A stretch of DNA of 45,140 nucleotides from Okeania sp. SIO1I7 (GTDB lineage: Bacteria; Cyanobacteriota; Cyanobacteriia; Cyanobacteriales; Microcoleaceae). Both the position numbers and the translations under genes were made by a program. The notes beneath the pieces were generated by a model. That model saw only the letters and a list, made by a program, of their open reading frames with translations, was not told where the DNA came from and searched no databases. The first letter of the stretch is position 1, and every line of letters starts with the position of its first letter. Positions 1 to 9,248 of the stretch are shown here, piece after piece. Where the stretch lies: contig JAAHGF010000025.1 of the NCBI GenBank assembly GCA_010672585.1, positions 1 through 45,140 of the forward strand, read 5' to 3'.

Positions 1-864
1 CCTCCGTGTCCGTTTAACTTCTCCGAGTGCCCCTCGGCGACTTGATTAAACAGTTACAGCAATCTTCACCTTGATTTTTGGCCTGAGCAATATTTGTATG
101 TTAACAGATTATCTGTAAAACCGCTCTGATTGATTGGTTTTCCCATCTCTGTGCTCCCCTGCGGGAGAGCGCGGGTCAAGGGCCAACGTTGAGATAAATT
201 TATAAATTTAATAGATTTTTTTTCAACTTAATTAGCTAAATCTTAATTTTGCTCTTAACCCTAATCTGCTACCCCAATTTCGTGCGTAATAATAGAGGAT
301 GCGTTAATATTTTTAATTACCTATTAATATGTGCTACTGTAATTCGTAATTGATTAAGTTGACGATTATATTTTTTGGGAGCATCTCAATCCAAGGATAA
401 ATCCAAAAAATTATCGCTTTTAGGCAACAGCTCCGGAAGGGAATATATAGGAAAAGAGTATTTTTACAAATGTAAGGTGCACCCTATTTTTTATCTTCTT
501 TGGTTAACTTTTCCATTAACTAGGTTTTTTACTTAATTGAGGAATTTTGACAATTTATCAAAATAATATGGGTCTAAAACCCCGCCTTTTAAGGCGCAAT
601 ATTTTTGGAGCCTTGCTCAAATCCCCGTTACAAAAATAACTTCTGACTTCCCCTCCTGGGAGGGATTAGGGGTGGGTTGACTTCTGACTTCTGACTTCGT
701 TAACCCTCGCCTAGAATAGCAATAACTTTAATTAAATCTCCAAATTTTACTCCACTATTTTTAAACAATTTAAAATCATGATTTTTTCCTTTTTCGTTGA
801 ATAAACACATAAAAAGTTAGAGAGAGAGATAATTTTTTTACCGAAAAATTGGGTCTGTAATTTT
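1..864. other. Gene-free region downstream of the proV-like gene
   Basis: I see no credible gene here. The stretch holds a 40-bp repeat at 165-204 (second copy at 18941-18980), a member of the dispersed hairpin repeat family at 571-606, a GC-rich palindromic repeat at 650-680, and a heptamer run of GACTTCT at 679-698. No ABC-transporter permease or binding-protein gene is visible beside the ATPase. Confidence 0.7.
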
Positions 865-2037
865 TCACCCCAAACTGGTAACTACATCAGAAGCTTCTAC
901 CATACCTTTAAACTCTTTTTCTCTATCAACTACCGCCACAGGAAATCCTTCTTTGTAAAGGTGAAAAATATTTTCTAAATGAGCAGAAACATCAATTATA
1001 GGAAAATCAGTTTCTATAATCGCCATAATATCTTCGTTTTCCTGTTTGAGACTCGTTTCTAGATGTTCTTTTTTGACCAAACCAACAGGTTTATTCTGTC
1101 TATCGACCACATACATAACTTGGAGATTATGGTCTAACATTTTTTTCAGCCCAGATCCAACAGAATCTTGACCAATCTTCAGAGAAACTGTTTTATTAAC
1201 AATAGAACCCACTGTAATAAATTGGGCAGGATTTACCTCTTGGATAAAAGCAGTAATATAGTCATTTTTTGGTTGAGTGAGTAATTCTTCTGGTGTCCCC
1301 AACTGAACAATTGCCCCTGCTTTCATTACAGCAATTCGATCGCCCAGTTTCAAAGCCTCTTGAATATCATGACTAATAAACACAATAGTTTTGTGTAATT
1401 CTTTCTGGAGTCGCAACAATTCATCTTGCATCTCTCCCCTAGTCAATGGATCAAGGGCACTAAAAGCTTCGTCCATTAATAAAATTTCTGCATCAGTAGC
1501 TAAAGCACGGGCCAAACCCACTCGTTGCTGCATTCCCCCACTCAAAGAAGTCGGTTTATAATCTGCCCATTTATCTAAACCCACAACTTCTAATGTTTCT
1601 AGTGCTTTCTGGCGACGATTAATTCGTTCAACTCCCCGCACCTTTAGTCCATACTCTACATTTTCCGCGACTGTTTTGTGAGGAAATAACCCAAAACGTT
1701 GAAATACCATTGAGACTTTATTGAGTCGTATGTCTCGCATTCGTGTCTCATTAGCGTGAGCAACATCTTCATCATCAATATAAATATGTCCGCTAGTGGG
1801 ATGAATCAAACGATTAATACATCGAGCCAGGGTAGATTTTCCTGAACCGGATAACCCCATTAATACAAATATTTCCCCTTGATTAATCTCAAGAGATATA
1901 TCGGCCAATCCTAATACATTACCTGTAGATTGCAGTATATAATCTCTTGTTTTACCTTCTCGAAACAATTTAAGAGCAGCAAGATGTTTTTTGCCATAAA
2001 TTTTGATTAGATTTTTTATAATTATTTTGGGTGGCAT
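865..2037 (-). CDS. proV: Glycine betaine/proline-type ABC transporter ATPase (ProV/OpuAA-like)
   Basis: This 390-aa protein is the ATP-hydrolysing subunit of a quaternary-amine (osmoprotectant) importer on the inner face of the plasma membrane. The Walker A motif GLSGSGKST is at residues 61-69, the Q-loop near 111-116, the ABC signature LSGGMQQR at 165-172, Walker B ILLMDE at 185-190 and the switch histidine in ISHD at 211-214. The N-terminal extension before Walker A and the C-terminal region from about residue 275, which looks like a CBS-domain pair, are typical of ProV/OpuAA, where CBS domains sense ionic strength. The ATG start gives the usual family length. No permease or substrate-binding gene lies beside it, so its partners are elsewhere or beyond the left edge. 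The family is secure; the exact substrate is not. Confidence 0.92.
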   Translation of the reverse strand: MPPKIIIKNLIKIYGKKHLAALKLFREGKTRDYILQSTGNVLGLADISLEINQGEIFVLMGLSGSGKSTLARCINRLIHPTSGHIYIDDEDVAHANETRMRDIRLNKVSMVFQRFGLFPHKTVAENVEYGLKVRGVERINRRQKALETLEVVGLDKWADYKPTSLSGGMQQRVGLARALATDAEILLMDEAFSALDPLTRGEMQDELLRLQKELHKTIVFISHDIQEALKLGDRIAVMKAGAIVQLGTPEELLTQPKNDYITAFIQEVNPAQFITVGSIVNKTVSLKIGQDSVGSGLKKMLDHNLQVMYVVDRQNKPVGLVKKEHLETSLKQENEDIMAIIETDFPIIDVSAHLENIFHLYKEGFPVAVVDREKEFKGMVEASDVVTSLG

Positions 2038-2812
2038 ATCTTCACTAATGGATAATGGATAATTGATAATGGATAATTAGGGATTGCTGATTAATTCTCG
2101 CGCGTATTGAGAAATAAAGGTATTAGTCTTTTTTTTGTTCAAAAAAGTGCCAGCTTTTCGGTGCCTAGAGCTGCATAAAGCTAGTATTTTGGGCTGGCTA
2201 TGGTAGAACAATCTTGGGACAATTCTTACTCCTACCTCCTTGCTCATTCCCCTAACTCCTGAGTTCCCCTCCCAGGAGGGGAGGGGGAGGGGGAGGGGTT
2301 AGGGGTGGGTTGACTCCTACTCTCACCCATAAGACTTTTTCAACAAACCCTAATTATTAATTCTTCGGTAAAAATTCACTTTACTAAAATAATATTCAAA
2401 AACGAAAGTCAAGATTTCTGCCTAGAGATGATTTAGGCATCTAGATAATTACTCAAGCAAACTGTATTTAATATTTATATTTTTTGATACCTTTTTTTTC
2501 ATTCCACTTCCCTACTCCTTTGTTCAATAATACGAATTGAAAAGTTTTTGAGAAATGGTATCACTAATCACCCAGATAACTAAAACATTTCTCCTTCTGC
2601 ACCCGCTCGCCATGATGCGACTTAGGTTCTCTCCGCTCTTTCTTGTAGAATATTAAAGATTTAATCTCTACATTCATCAATTAGCAATTAGCGGAGAGTA
2701 TTTGTCGCTTGGGAATAAACAATTATCTTACTTTTCCCTGATTTTTTCTTGATTTTCCCAACTTAAAAATTCAAATTTTGGAATCGATCAAAAGAATAAT
2801 ATTTCTTTGATT
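2038..2812. other. Gene-free region with repeats
   Basis: About 775 bp without a convincing gene. It contains a heptamer run at 2048-2078 (units ATGGATA and ATTGATA) and the longest GC-rich palindromic repeat of the window at 2266-2312, with an expanded G-rich tract. Both flanking genes point left on the minus strand, so this is the upstream region of the proV-like gene and the downstream region of the coiled-coil gene. Confidence 0.6.
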
Positions 2813-4438
2813 TTATCTAGAAAAAGTACGATTTTGCCATCTATTAAGGATGTAATTTTCTGCAATCATAGATGTAGTTTGTAACTCAGAAATTTGCTTT
2901 CTTGAAGCCTGTATTGTCTCTACTTGCTCGTGAGATTCTTGTTGCAATTTAGTCAGTTTATTTTGGTAATCTGCAATTATTTCTTTCTGAAATTCTGACT
3001 GTTTTTCTAAGGCTTCATAAGTTTCCTGTGATACCATTGAACCAACTATAGATTCAAGATATTGCAACTTATTGAGTTGCTCCTTTAACTGGTGCTGCAA
3101 AGCTTCATAATTTTCTTTTGACACCATTAAATCAGTCTGTTCTTCAAAATTTTGCAACTTATTTTGCTGTTCTTCTGACTGACGCTGTAAAGTCTCATAA
3201 GCTTCTCTAGAAACCATTGTGGTAATTTGTGCTTCTAGATTTCGCAATTTATCTTGTTGTTCTTCTGACTGATTTTGCAAGGTCTCATAACTTTCCTGCA
3301 ATACCATTGAAGCTATCTGAGATTCTAGTTTTTGAAGTTTACTCTGCTGCTCTTGTGACTCTTGCTGAAGACTCTCATAAACTTCCTTTGACACCATTGA
3401 AGCTATCTGAGACTCTAGTTGCTCAACTTGAGTAATTTGCTCCTGTGATTGGTCTTGCAAAGAATCATAAACTTCCCTAGATACCATCGAAGCAATTTGC
3501 TCTTTAAATTGAGCTATTTGCTCTTGTGATTCTTGCTGAAGACTCTCATAAACTTCCTTTGACACCATTGAAGCTATCTGAGACTCTAGTTGCCCAACTT
3601 GAGTAATTTGCTCCTGTGATTGGTCTTGCAAAGAATCATAAACTTCCCTAGATACCATCGAAGCAATTTGCTCTTTAAATTGAGCTATTTGCTCTTGTGA
3701 TTCTTGCTGAAGACTCTCATAAACTTCCTTTGACACCATTGAAGCTATCTGAGACTCTAGTTGCCCAACTTGAGTAATTTGCTCCTGTGATTGGTCTTGC
3801 AAAGAATCATAAACTTCCCTAGATACCATCAAAGCAATTTGCTCTTCTAATTCCTTGAGTTGAGCTAGTTGTCCTTGAGATTCTTGCTCGAGAATTTTAT
3901 AACTTTCCTCAGATACCATCAAAGCTACTTGCTCTTCTAGTTGCTTGAGTTGAGCTAGTTGTACTTGAGACTCTGCAATTGCTTTTTTCTCTTCTTCTAA
4001 TTGCTTCTGTAAAGTTTCATAACTTTCTCTTGACACCATAGTAGTCATTTGGTCTTCCAAATGTTTAACCTGTGCCATCTGAGATGCCAACTCTTGTTGT
4101 AAAGCTTGATAACTTTCCGATAACTGATTTTGTGTTTCTACAGACTCAACTAATGGTTCTGGAACTGTCACTATATCCAATTTTTCATCAGATACTTCAT
4201 TTGTCTTCAGAGCATTATTTACTGCCTCCGATTGATTATCCAGATTTGCTTGGGTCTGTGCCGCCTCTCTCAAAATTGCAAGGTCTCCTCTAGCAATGCG
4301 CTCAATTAACTCAGACCTGGATAAACCAAGCCCAGTTGCTACCTCCTTTAGCCTCTCAGCGCTAGTAGGAGTCAGAGACACACCGACTTTAACCTTGCTT
4401 TCTGAATATGAGGTGGCACCACTACGTTTTCTTGCCAT
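2813..4438 (-). CDS. Ribbon-helix-helix protein with long repetitive coiled coil
   Basis: A 541-aa protein of unknown function. Residues about 16-52 look like a ribbon-helix-helix (CopG-type) DNA-binding fold: a short basic beta strand (KVKVGVSLT), a helix and SRSELIERIARG. From about residue 100 almost to the end the chain is Gln/Glu-rich, heptad-like and free of proline and glycine breaks, as in a long coiled coil. It is built from about 28-residue units ending in IASMVS(K/R)E(V/A)Y(E/D)SLQ. Residues about 186-356 consist of three 57-residue units encoded by nearly identical 171-bp DNA repeats. The ATG start is preceded by a good Shine-Dalgarno sequence, AAGGAG (4446-4451). The architecture resembles KfrA-type DNA-binding coiled-coil proteins, but no homology is claimed. 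It could be a nucleoid or segregation factor or a repressor. Confidence 0.75.
   Translation of the reverse strand: MARKRSGATSYSESKVKVGVSLTPTSAERLKEVATGLGLSRSELIERIARGDLAILREAAQTQANLDNQSEAVNNALKTNEVSDEKLDIVTVPEPLVESVETQNQLSESYQALQQELASQMAQVKHLEDQMTTMVSRESYETLQKQLEEEKKAIAESQVQLAQLKQLEEQVALMVSEESYKILEQESQGQLAQLKELEEQIALMVSREVYDSLQDQSQEQITQVGQLESQIASMVSKEVYESLQQESQEQIAQFKEQIASMVSREVYDSLQDQSQEQITQVGQLESQIASMVSKEVYESLQQESQEQIAQFKEQIASMVSREVYDSLQDQSQEQITQVEQLESQIASMVSKEVYESLQQESQEQQSKLQKLESQIASMVLQESYETLQNQSEEQQDKLRNLEAQITTMVSREAYETLQRQSEEQQNKLQNFEEQTDLMVSKENYEALQHQLKEQLNKLQYLESIVGSMVSQETYEALEKQSEFQKEIIADYQNKLTKLQQESHEQVETIQASRKQISELQTTSMIAENYILNRWQNRTFSR
3370..3880 (-). repeat. 171-bp in-frame tandem repeat within the coiled-coil gene
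   Basis: The string GACTCTCATAAAC starts at 3370, 3541 and 3712, giving an exact period of 171 bp (57 codons). Flanking bases within the units are almost identical, so the expansion is recent. Each unit contains two related 28-29 residue coiled-coil sub-repeats. The period preserves the reading frame. Confidence 0.9.
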
Positions 4439-4468
4439 TATAAATCTCCTTGGCCACCATACTTTTTC

Positions 4469-4513
4469 TAGTATACCGTTGAATGGTATTCCTTAATTAA
4501 TTATGGTATTCCT
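4469..4513 (-). promoter_or_regulatory. Putative promoter/operator of the ribbon-helix-helix gene
   Basis: Just upstream of the minus-strand start, the plus strand reads ATGGTATTCCT at 4483-4493 and again at 4503-4513 (20-bp period). An inverted half-site GTATACC lies at 4471-4477. On the minus strand TATACT (4470-4475) could be a -10 box overlapped by this cluster. Repeated short half-sites at a promoter fit autoregulation by an RHH protein; this is inference. Confidence 0.35.
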
Positions 4514-4559
4514 AATAATAGTTCATAAAAATATGGTCAAATATGACATATCCTTATTT

Positions 4560-4700
4560 TGCAGGTGTTATTCTGACGCTCGTGTTAGCGTAGCTCCTCC
4601 GGAGGAGGCACTACAACACCACGCCAGTTGCTTCAAGTCGGGGGACCCACCCAACGCACTGGCTTCTCTATCCCATGGTCAAAGACAAAAGGGAGCTGCT
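4560..4700 (-). ncRNA. Remnant of IS200/IS605-type right end, possibly omega-RNA region
   Basis: Directly after the tnpB remnant (reading on the minus strand) lies a GC-rich block unlike its surroundings. It contains a strong fold-back at 4582-4619: GTGTT/AACAC, GTAG/CTAC and the perfect palindrome CTCCTCCGGAGGAG. In this transposon family the tnpB 3' end and right end encode the guide (omega) RNA. The block is assigned by position and structure only; activity is doubtful because tnpB is broken. Confidence 0.35.
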
Positions 4701-5858
4701 TTTTTCATTATGTTTAGAGAACCGTTGACGTAACTCATTGATTAATCCAATGCTTGCGGTACAATTGCATTCCTCTTTTTATTCTTTTTCCTGAGAAAGT
4801 GACTTGATTATTCTGACCTTTGTTGTAAACAGGAATCAAATCATTATCTATAAAACTTGATGCGGAGGTATAAGATTCTTCTGTAATAATTACATTTATG
4901 CCTACCATCTTGGCTTTATAAGATAACATTTCAATTAACAAGTTAATAGGGAACACAGACAAAATTTTGATTGTTTCTTTTCCCTAAACTTATCTTCTGC
5001 TTCCACTCTTGATTGTGCCCTATTATCAATGTTCCTATTTTCTGATTAATGAGAGTATCAATAATTAAACGAGATGCAATACGCAAGATAGTCATTGATT
5101 TTAAATTCTCTTTTATTGCAAAGTTTTTTCAGTCTTTTGCTCGATCTATTTTCCTGGAGTTGAGATTGTAGAAAGCTTTTAACTTTATTATAGTATTGAT
5201 TTATAGATTTTAACGGTCTGCCATTTATCAAGAGTGGTTTGATTTCGGCTTGATTAAAACTTAATGTAGCTAAATTGTTTAATCCTATATCAATACTTGC
5301 GCAACGATTTTTTTCTAGCTCGTATTGTTTTTCGCATTTCTCATAAATCACCTCAATTACATAATGGTTAAGTCTAGGGACGATACGAACTTGTTTAATT
5401 TGTGCAGTAGGTACTAAAGTTTTTAGATAAATCCCTGTTTTACTAGGATTAATAATTCCTTGTTTTAATTGCCTCTTGCTGATAGCTTGTGTCGTATAAA
5501 CTACAATATTTCTTCCTGTTATTTTATTTTTATATCTCGGAAGACGAGGACGAGCATTAAACTTTGATGGCTTGGTGTTTATAAACTTCATTCGCTGCTA
5601 AAAAACTCTTCGGTGTTTCTATCTAATATCATCAATATTTGTTGAGATACTTTAGCTGGTATTGCTTGATAATCTGATTGAGTAGAAAGTCTTTTTTGTA
5701 GATCATAATAAGAAAGATAAGTCTTTTCAAATATAAAAGACTGACGAACTAAATAATTAGAATAGTTATAGAGATTTTTAGACAAGAAACACAGTCGGTC
5801 AATTTCAGGATAAAACCGATGATTTTTTGTATGGGATATGTCTCTGAACTAACCTCAT
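4679..5858 (-). pseudogene. Decayed tnpB (IS200/IS605-type RNA-guided nuclease)
   Basis: The TnpB protein can be followed through all three minus-strand frames, so it is broken by several frameshifts and at least one stop. The N-terminus starts near 5856 with residues like MRLVQRH, then shifts to a frame reading HRFYPEIDRLCFLSKNLYN. The middle (5058-5591) contains a RuvC-I-like motif, SIDIGLNNLATLS. A further frame around 4960-5058 gives IGTLIIGHNQEWKQ and the next segment (4735-4962) gives EESYTSASSFIDNDLIPVY. Remains of the C-terminal VNGSLNIMKKA follow to about 4679. The zinc-ribbon cysteines are absent, as in the TnpB branch with a YTSxASF motif. No tnpA transposase is seen. It cannot make a complete protein. 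Confidence 0.88.
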
Positions 5859-6856
5859 AAATCAAGGGGTTAAAATTATATTAGGATTCGAGGATTTCGG
5901 GATTGTTCTGATTATTTAGTCTGAAACTCAAGTGCCAATTTCATTATACTATTAAACCTTGGGCCTTGGAGTTATTAAATTTTGTCAAATATTTAGTAGC
6001 TCTTTTGTATAAATCAACGAAGATATTTGACGTTACTTGACTATATATGACTATATTTATGTATAACTTTTATTATACCAATTTGATAAATGTTTGCTAC
6101 AAATAGCTAGGCTATTTCTTAGGATTCAGGATTCAGGAGGACCGAGTCAGGAGTCAGGAGTAAGAATGAATTGCTTCAATACCAGTTTTTAGGTCGTAAA
6201 TTCTCTTTTTCTCCTGGTGCGCTACCAGGTGCAACTGGCGTCGTTGCGGGTCGTACTGCTCTCTTGAACGAGGGATATTTCCTACACTTGTCTTTTTATC
6301 ACACTTATTATTCGTAACATTCTTTTTTCAAATTAGTATTAAGACATCAAAACAAACAATTAAGGTTTAAAATAAAAAACCTGGTTAATTTCTGATTGAT
6401 TAATTGTTATGGTCGTTTAACTTAAGGATGAGAAACTTTTTTAGCTGAAACTCTTTGAAAGTAAGAAACTCTCGCCTCAATCTCAACTGAAATGATTATA
6501 CTTTTGACTTCTGCAAAGCACTTTACTTATACCAATTCACTTTAAGGATATCACAAATAGTTTCGTTCCTTTAAATTCAAATAATTGCCTGAAACTATTG
6601 TATAGTTAAAGTTTTTAACCTATCAAATCGCGCCTTCTAACTTCTGACTTCCCTGAAACGGTATTATACCAATTCCCAAAAATAATGCTATACTTCCGAT
6701 GCTACTTCAGCTATTAAATAATAATAATGCTTCAGTAATGTTTGTAAAGATTCTCAGCATTAAACCAAGATATATTATGTCTTTGAACCCTACTCCCTAC
6801 TCCCTACTCCCTAATCTCAAGGAGATGTAGCAAGAATTTTGAGATTTGGTATTATT
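5859..6856. other. Gene-free region between the tnpB remnant and cpeR
   Basis: About 1 kb with no supportable gene. Two adjacent GC-rich hairpins sit at 6213-6229 (CCTGGT/ACCAGG) and 6231-6247 (GCAAC/GTTGC). The motif TTATACCAATT recurs near 6073 and 6664, with a shorter match near 6530. A heptamer run of CTACTCC is at 6788-6813. An inverted repeat AATCTCAA/TTGAGATT at 6813-6846, just past the end of cpeR, could act as a weak transcript end, but it lacks a U-tract. Confidence 0.6.
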
Positions 6857-7162
6857 CTAGCCCCGTTCATCAAACCTTGTATAAAAACCGCCGTTCTTGA
6901 CCCAGTATTGTTTCAAATCGTGGTGAGGTGTATGGAGACTTGCTCTTGCTTGATAAAGAACTACTTTTCTATGATTACCAATCCAAATCTTCTTGATAGG
7001 TTTGACAGATATCAAACTCCCACCCAATGTTTCAACACATTCTGTAAATCTATCAACTGTAGAATATTCTACTGTCTCAAACAAGAAAAAGTTTCCTGAA
7101 CAGATTAAATGTCTGGTTCTAATCCAGCTTTGCATTTTTTTTTCTGCTACTGGTGGCAACAT
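6857..7162 (-). CDS. cpeR: Phycoerythrin operon activator CpeR
   Basis: This 101-aa protein matches what I know of CpeR, the small cyanobacterial regulator needed for expression of phycoerythrin genes. The recognisable features are the start MLPPVAEKKMQSWIR, the segment RHLICSGNFFLFETVEY and the C-terminal LHTPHHDLKQYWVKNGGFYT. The start codon is preceded by GGGAGGAC, a good ribosome-binding site. It lies 44 bp after cpeT and closes the minus-strand cpe gene group, the same order (cpeS-cpeT-cpeR) as in the classical cpeCDESTR operon of Fremyella. In such strains CpeR activates cpeBA; those genes are not in this window. It has no obvious DNA-binding motif by eye. Confidence 0.9.
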   Translation of the reverse strand: MLPPVAEKKMQSWIRTRHLICSGNFFLFETVEYSTVDRFTECVETLGGSLISVKPIKKIWIGNHRKVVLYQARASLHTPHHDLKQYWVKNGGFYTRFDERG

Positions 7163-7206
7163 TTTCTATTAGTCCTCCCTCAAGACTGTTTCATAATTTG
7201 TTGCCT

Positions 7207-7827
7207 TCAATTTTTTATCGGTAATTCATCAGCAAAACTTATTTTTTTTTCAAATTTTAACTTTCCTGCTTTAGACCCCCAAACCTGTTTGTGTTTCTTA
7301 ATATCCTTTCCTATATCTAAACTTTCCCATGTTTGCTCAGTTAATTCTACTTCACTAACTAGATAAGTCTCACATCCTCTCTTATTAATTAAACATTTAT
7401 TTCCAGGTTCAACACTCCCTAAAAATTTTTCTCCATCTCGTTTAAAAACCATTGAGCAATGATAACGACGTTCTATATTTTCTGGAGTAATAGTATGTAA
7501 AATATCAAGTTCTCTTGCTGCACCTGCATAAAGAATAGGGTCTTTGAGGCGATAATTTTCTATGTAAATATGGTCGCCTTTATCTATAAGTTTATGAACT
7601 CCTTGACGATATGGACTCCAAAGGTCATAATCATAAACTTGCTCTGAATAAAAACCTATGCCAGAAAAAAATTGATATGGCAAAGGTCGGAAATAAACAT
7701 GAATATGAGCATAAAGAACTGGATTTGTAGAAGCTTGTTTTTGATTACTAAAACCTCCTGCCATCCAACTAGCTAGAGTAATAATATTGTTTGATGTTGT
7801 CTGATTTTCTGTATGGGAAATAGTCAT
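7207..7827 (-). CDS. cpeT: Phycobilin lyase, CpcT/CpeT family
   Basis: A 206-aa member of the CpcT/CpeT family, which attaches or helps attach bilin chromophores to cysteines of phycobiliprotein beta subunits. The family pattern is clear: LASWMAGGFSNQKQA near the N-terminus, YAHIHVYFRPLPY, a G-x-GFYSEQVYDYDLWSPYR segment, and later SVEPGNKCLINKRGCETYLVSEVELTEQ and WGSKAGKLKFEK. The position between cpeS and cpeR identifies it as CpeT, acting on phycoerythrin, rather than CpcT. The start has GGGAAGG upstream. An unusually long gap (878 bp, filled with a fold-back repeat) separates it from cpeS, so it may have its own promoter with cpeR. Confidence 0.92.
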   Translation of the reverse strand: MTISHTENQTTSNNIITLASWMAGGFSNQKQASTNPVLYAHIHVYFRPLPYQFFSGIGFYSEQVYDYDLWSPYRQGVHKLIDKGDHIYIENYRLKDPILYAGAARELDILHTITPENIERRYHCSMVFKRDGEKFLGSVEPGNKCLINKRGCETYLVSEVELTEQTWESLDIGKDIKKHKQVWGSKAGKLKFEKKISFADELPIKN

Positions 7828-8705
7828 ATCTTGCCTTCCCTTTTTTTATTCATAATTCTTTTTTTATTCGATCGCCAACATTGACTAAGGAGTCATGTAA
7901 GAATAAGTTGTACAAATTTTATCTACGATAAACTGTGAAATATAGCTTCCATCAAAAAAACTGTTCAAGTTATTTTTACACGGCTACTAACTGAGTAAAA
8001 TTATATTTTTTTAAGTATAGCACTCGAAGGAAAGGGCGCGGACATATCAAAAGCTTAAAACTAAGATAGCTTCATTAATGGATAATTGATCATGGATAAT
8101 TGATAATTACCTCTGGTTAAAACCGCTACGGAATTGAATATCAGGAAATATTATTTCTTCTCTTGGTTGATTGGATATGGCGAGGGGACTAGCTCTTGAC
8201 AAAGCCGCTCCGAAGATCGCCATCCCTCAACCGCTTTTTTCCCCTTAAAAGGGTCGGCTTTAAACCAGAATTATTTAATTATTAATAATTAATAATTAAT
8301 AATTCGGTAAGATTTTTCCTTCTTCCTTCTTCCTTCTGCTATATGTATAATCTAAGTATAGATATTAAACATTAAGTATCTGGGCAAATTAAATTACAAA
8401 TGACTTTTTGGCAAATCTCAAAAACTTAGATAAATTTTGTTTAAATCTATTTAACCGCAAAATTGTGGTTGAAAACCTCCTCTTTTAAGAGAATAAAAGC
8501 GGTCGATCTTCGCAGTTTCCCCTAGGGTTGGATGGCGAGGAAACCTACACCATATCCAATCGACCAAGAGAAGAAAAATTTTCATTATTAGTCAATCCTA
8601 TCCGTTTTAAAGGAGAGGTAATTATTAATTATTAATTATTAATTATTAATTGTTGAACAACCTACTTATTCTGATTTTTAGCCACTTAACTGTAATGGAT
8701 GAGAC
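7828..8705. other. Long repeat-filled gap between cpeS and cpeT
   Basis: No gene is supportable in these 878 bp. They contain the large inverted repeat 8157-8266/8467-8573, two members of the hairpin repeat family, two runs of the TAATTAT heptamer (8276-8304 and 8630-8652) and a sequence at 8591-8652 that recurs at 35621-35691. The 17-bp string ATATCAAAAGCTTAAAA at 8044-8060 is shared with the tandem array at the right end of the window. Confidence 0.75.
8157..8573. repeat. Large imperfect inverted repeat (fold-back element)
   Basis: The 24 bases at 8157-8180 pair with 8550-8573 with one mismatch (CTTCTCTTGG(T)TGATTGG type). Inside the arms, further pairing continues through CGAAGATCG and the hairpin-family copies at 8231-8266 and 8467-8502, which are in opposite orientation. 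The arms are roughly 110 bp and the centre roughly 200 bp. Transcribed, it would give a long stem within the cpe transcript. Confidence 0.75.
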
Positions 8706-9248
8706 TCATGATTCTTCTTCCTTTGACAAAGAACGAATTTCTGATGAAAAAGAAGCAGTTAATACACCATTACCATCACTGGTTTTAATCAAGGATACTC
8801 GAAACCTGAGATTGGGAGTACCAAACCAAATTTTTTCTTCTGCAGCAGCACGGTCATATTCTGTATGTAGAATAAAAGTACCATCTTCAGTAATTTGATA
8901 CTCTCCCACAGCAGCAATAGTTTCTGCATAACCTTGGGAACGTAATAATTTTCCTTTTTTGAGATTATCCAGCTCGGGTATTGGCACTAATACACAACTA
9001 CCTTCAATAACTTCATCATCATCCCAGTCAGATTCTCCTTGCCAACTCATCTGAAAAGGAGAAACAGCTTGAGCAATATCTACTTCACTAGACTTACACA
9101 ATTCTATAACTTCTGGAGCCGTTTTTGCTAAAGAGACAATATCTATCGTAGACCGGACTTCCTCAAAATGACTAAATGCTAAATTATGGCCACTACGTTG
9201 CGATCGCCAGCGTCCTATAGAGCGTTCAACAAATTCTACAACATCCAT
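8706..9248 (-). CDS. cpeS: Phycobilin lyase, CpeS/CpcS family
   Basis: This 180-aa lipocalin-like protein belongs to the CpcS/CpeS bilin lyases, which attach bilin to the Cys-82-equivalent positions of phycobiliproteins. Family hallmarks are MDVVEFVERSIGRWRSQRSGHNLAF at the N-terminus (the GxWxSQRxxHxL signature), SWQGESDWD, the GSCVLVPIPE strand, and the C-terminal EKIWFGTPNLRFRVS. Among the cpe genes it is taken as CpeS, specific for phycoerythrin, although sequence alone does not separate this from CpcS. It carries a HIP1 octamer at 9200-9207. It lies 252 bp after the second linker gene and 878 bp before cpeT. Confidence 0.92.
   Translation of the reverse strand: MDVVEFVERSIGRWRSQRSGHNLAFSHFEEVRSTIDIVSLAKTAPEVIELCKSSEVDIAQAVSPFQMSWQGESDWDDDEVIEGSCVLVPIPELDNLKKGKLLRSQGYAETIAAVGEYQITEDGTFILHTEYDRAAAEEKIWFGTPNLRFRVSLIKTSDGNGVLTASFSSEIRSLSKEEES

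Noticed and set aside
3229-4496. Several short plus-strand frames
   Set aside because: They are shadows of the repetitive coiled-coil gene on the minus strand.
4503-4733. Plus-strand open frame of 76 codons
   Set aside because: It runs opposite to the transposon right end and the tnpB remnant and has no protein-like features.
6213-6247. Two adjacent GC-rich hairpins considered as a small RNA gene or terminator
   Set aside because: No promoter, T-tract or known RNA family could be recognised; they resemble transposon-end or dispersed repeat remains.
6839-7366. Two plus-strand open frames opposite cpeR and cpeT
   Set aside because: They overlap recognised minus-strand cpe genes and have no family resemblance.
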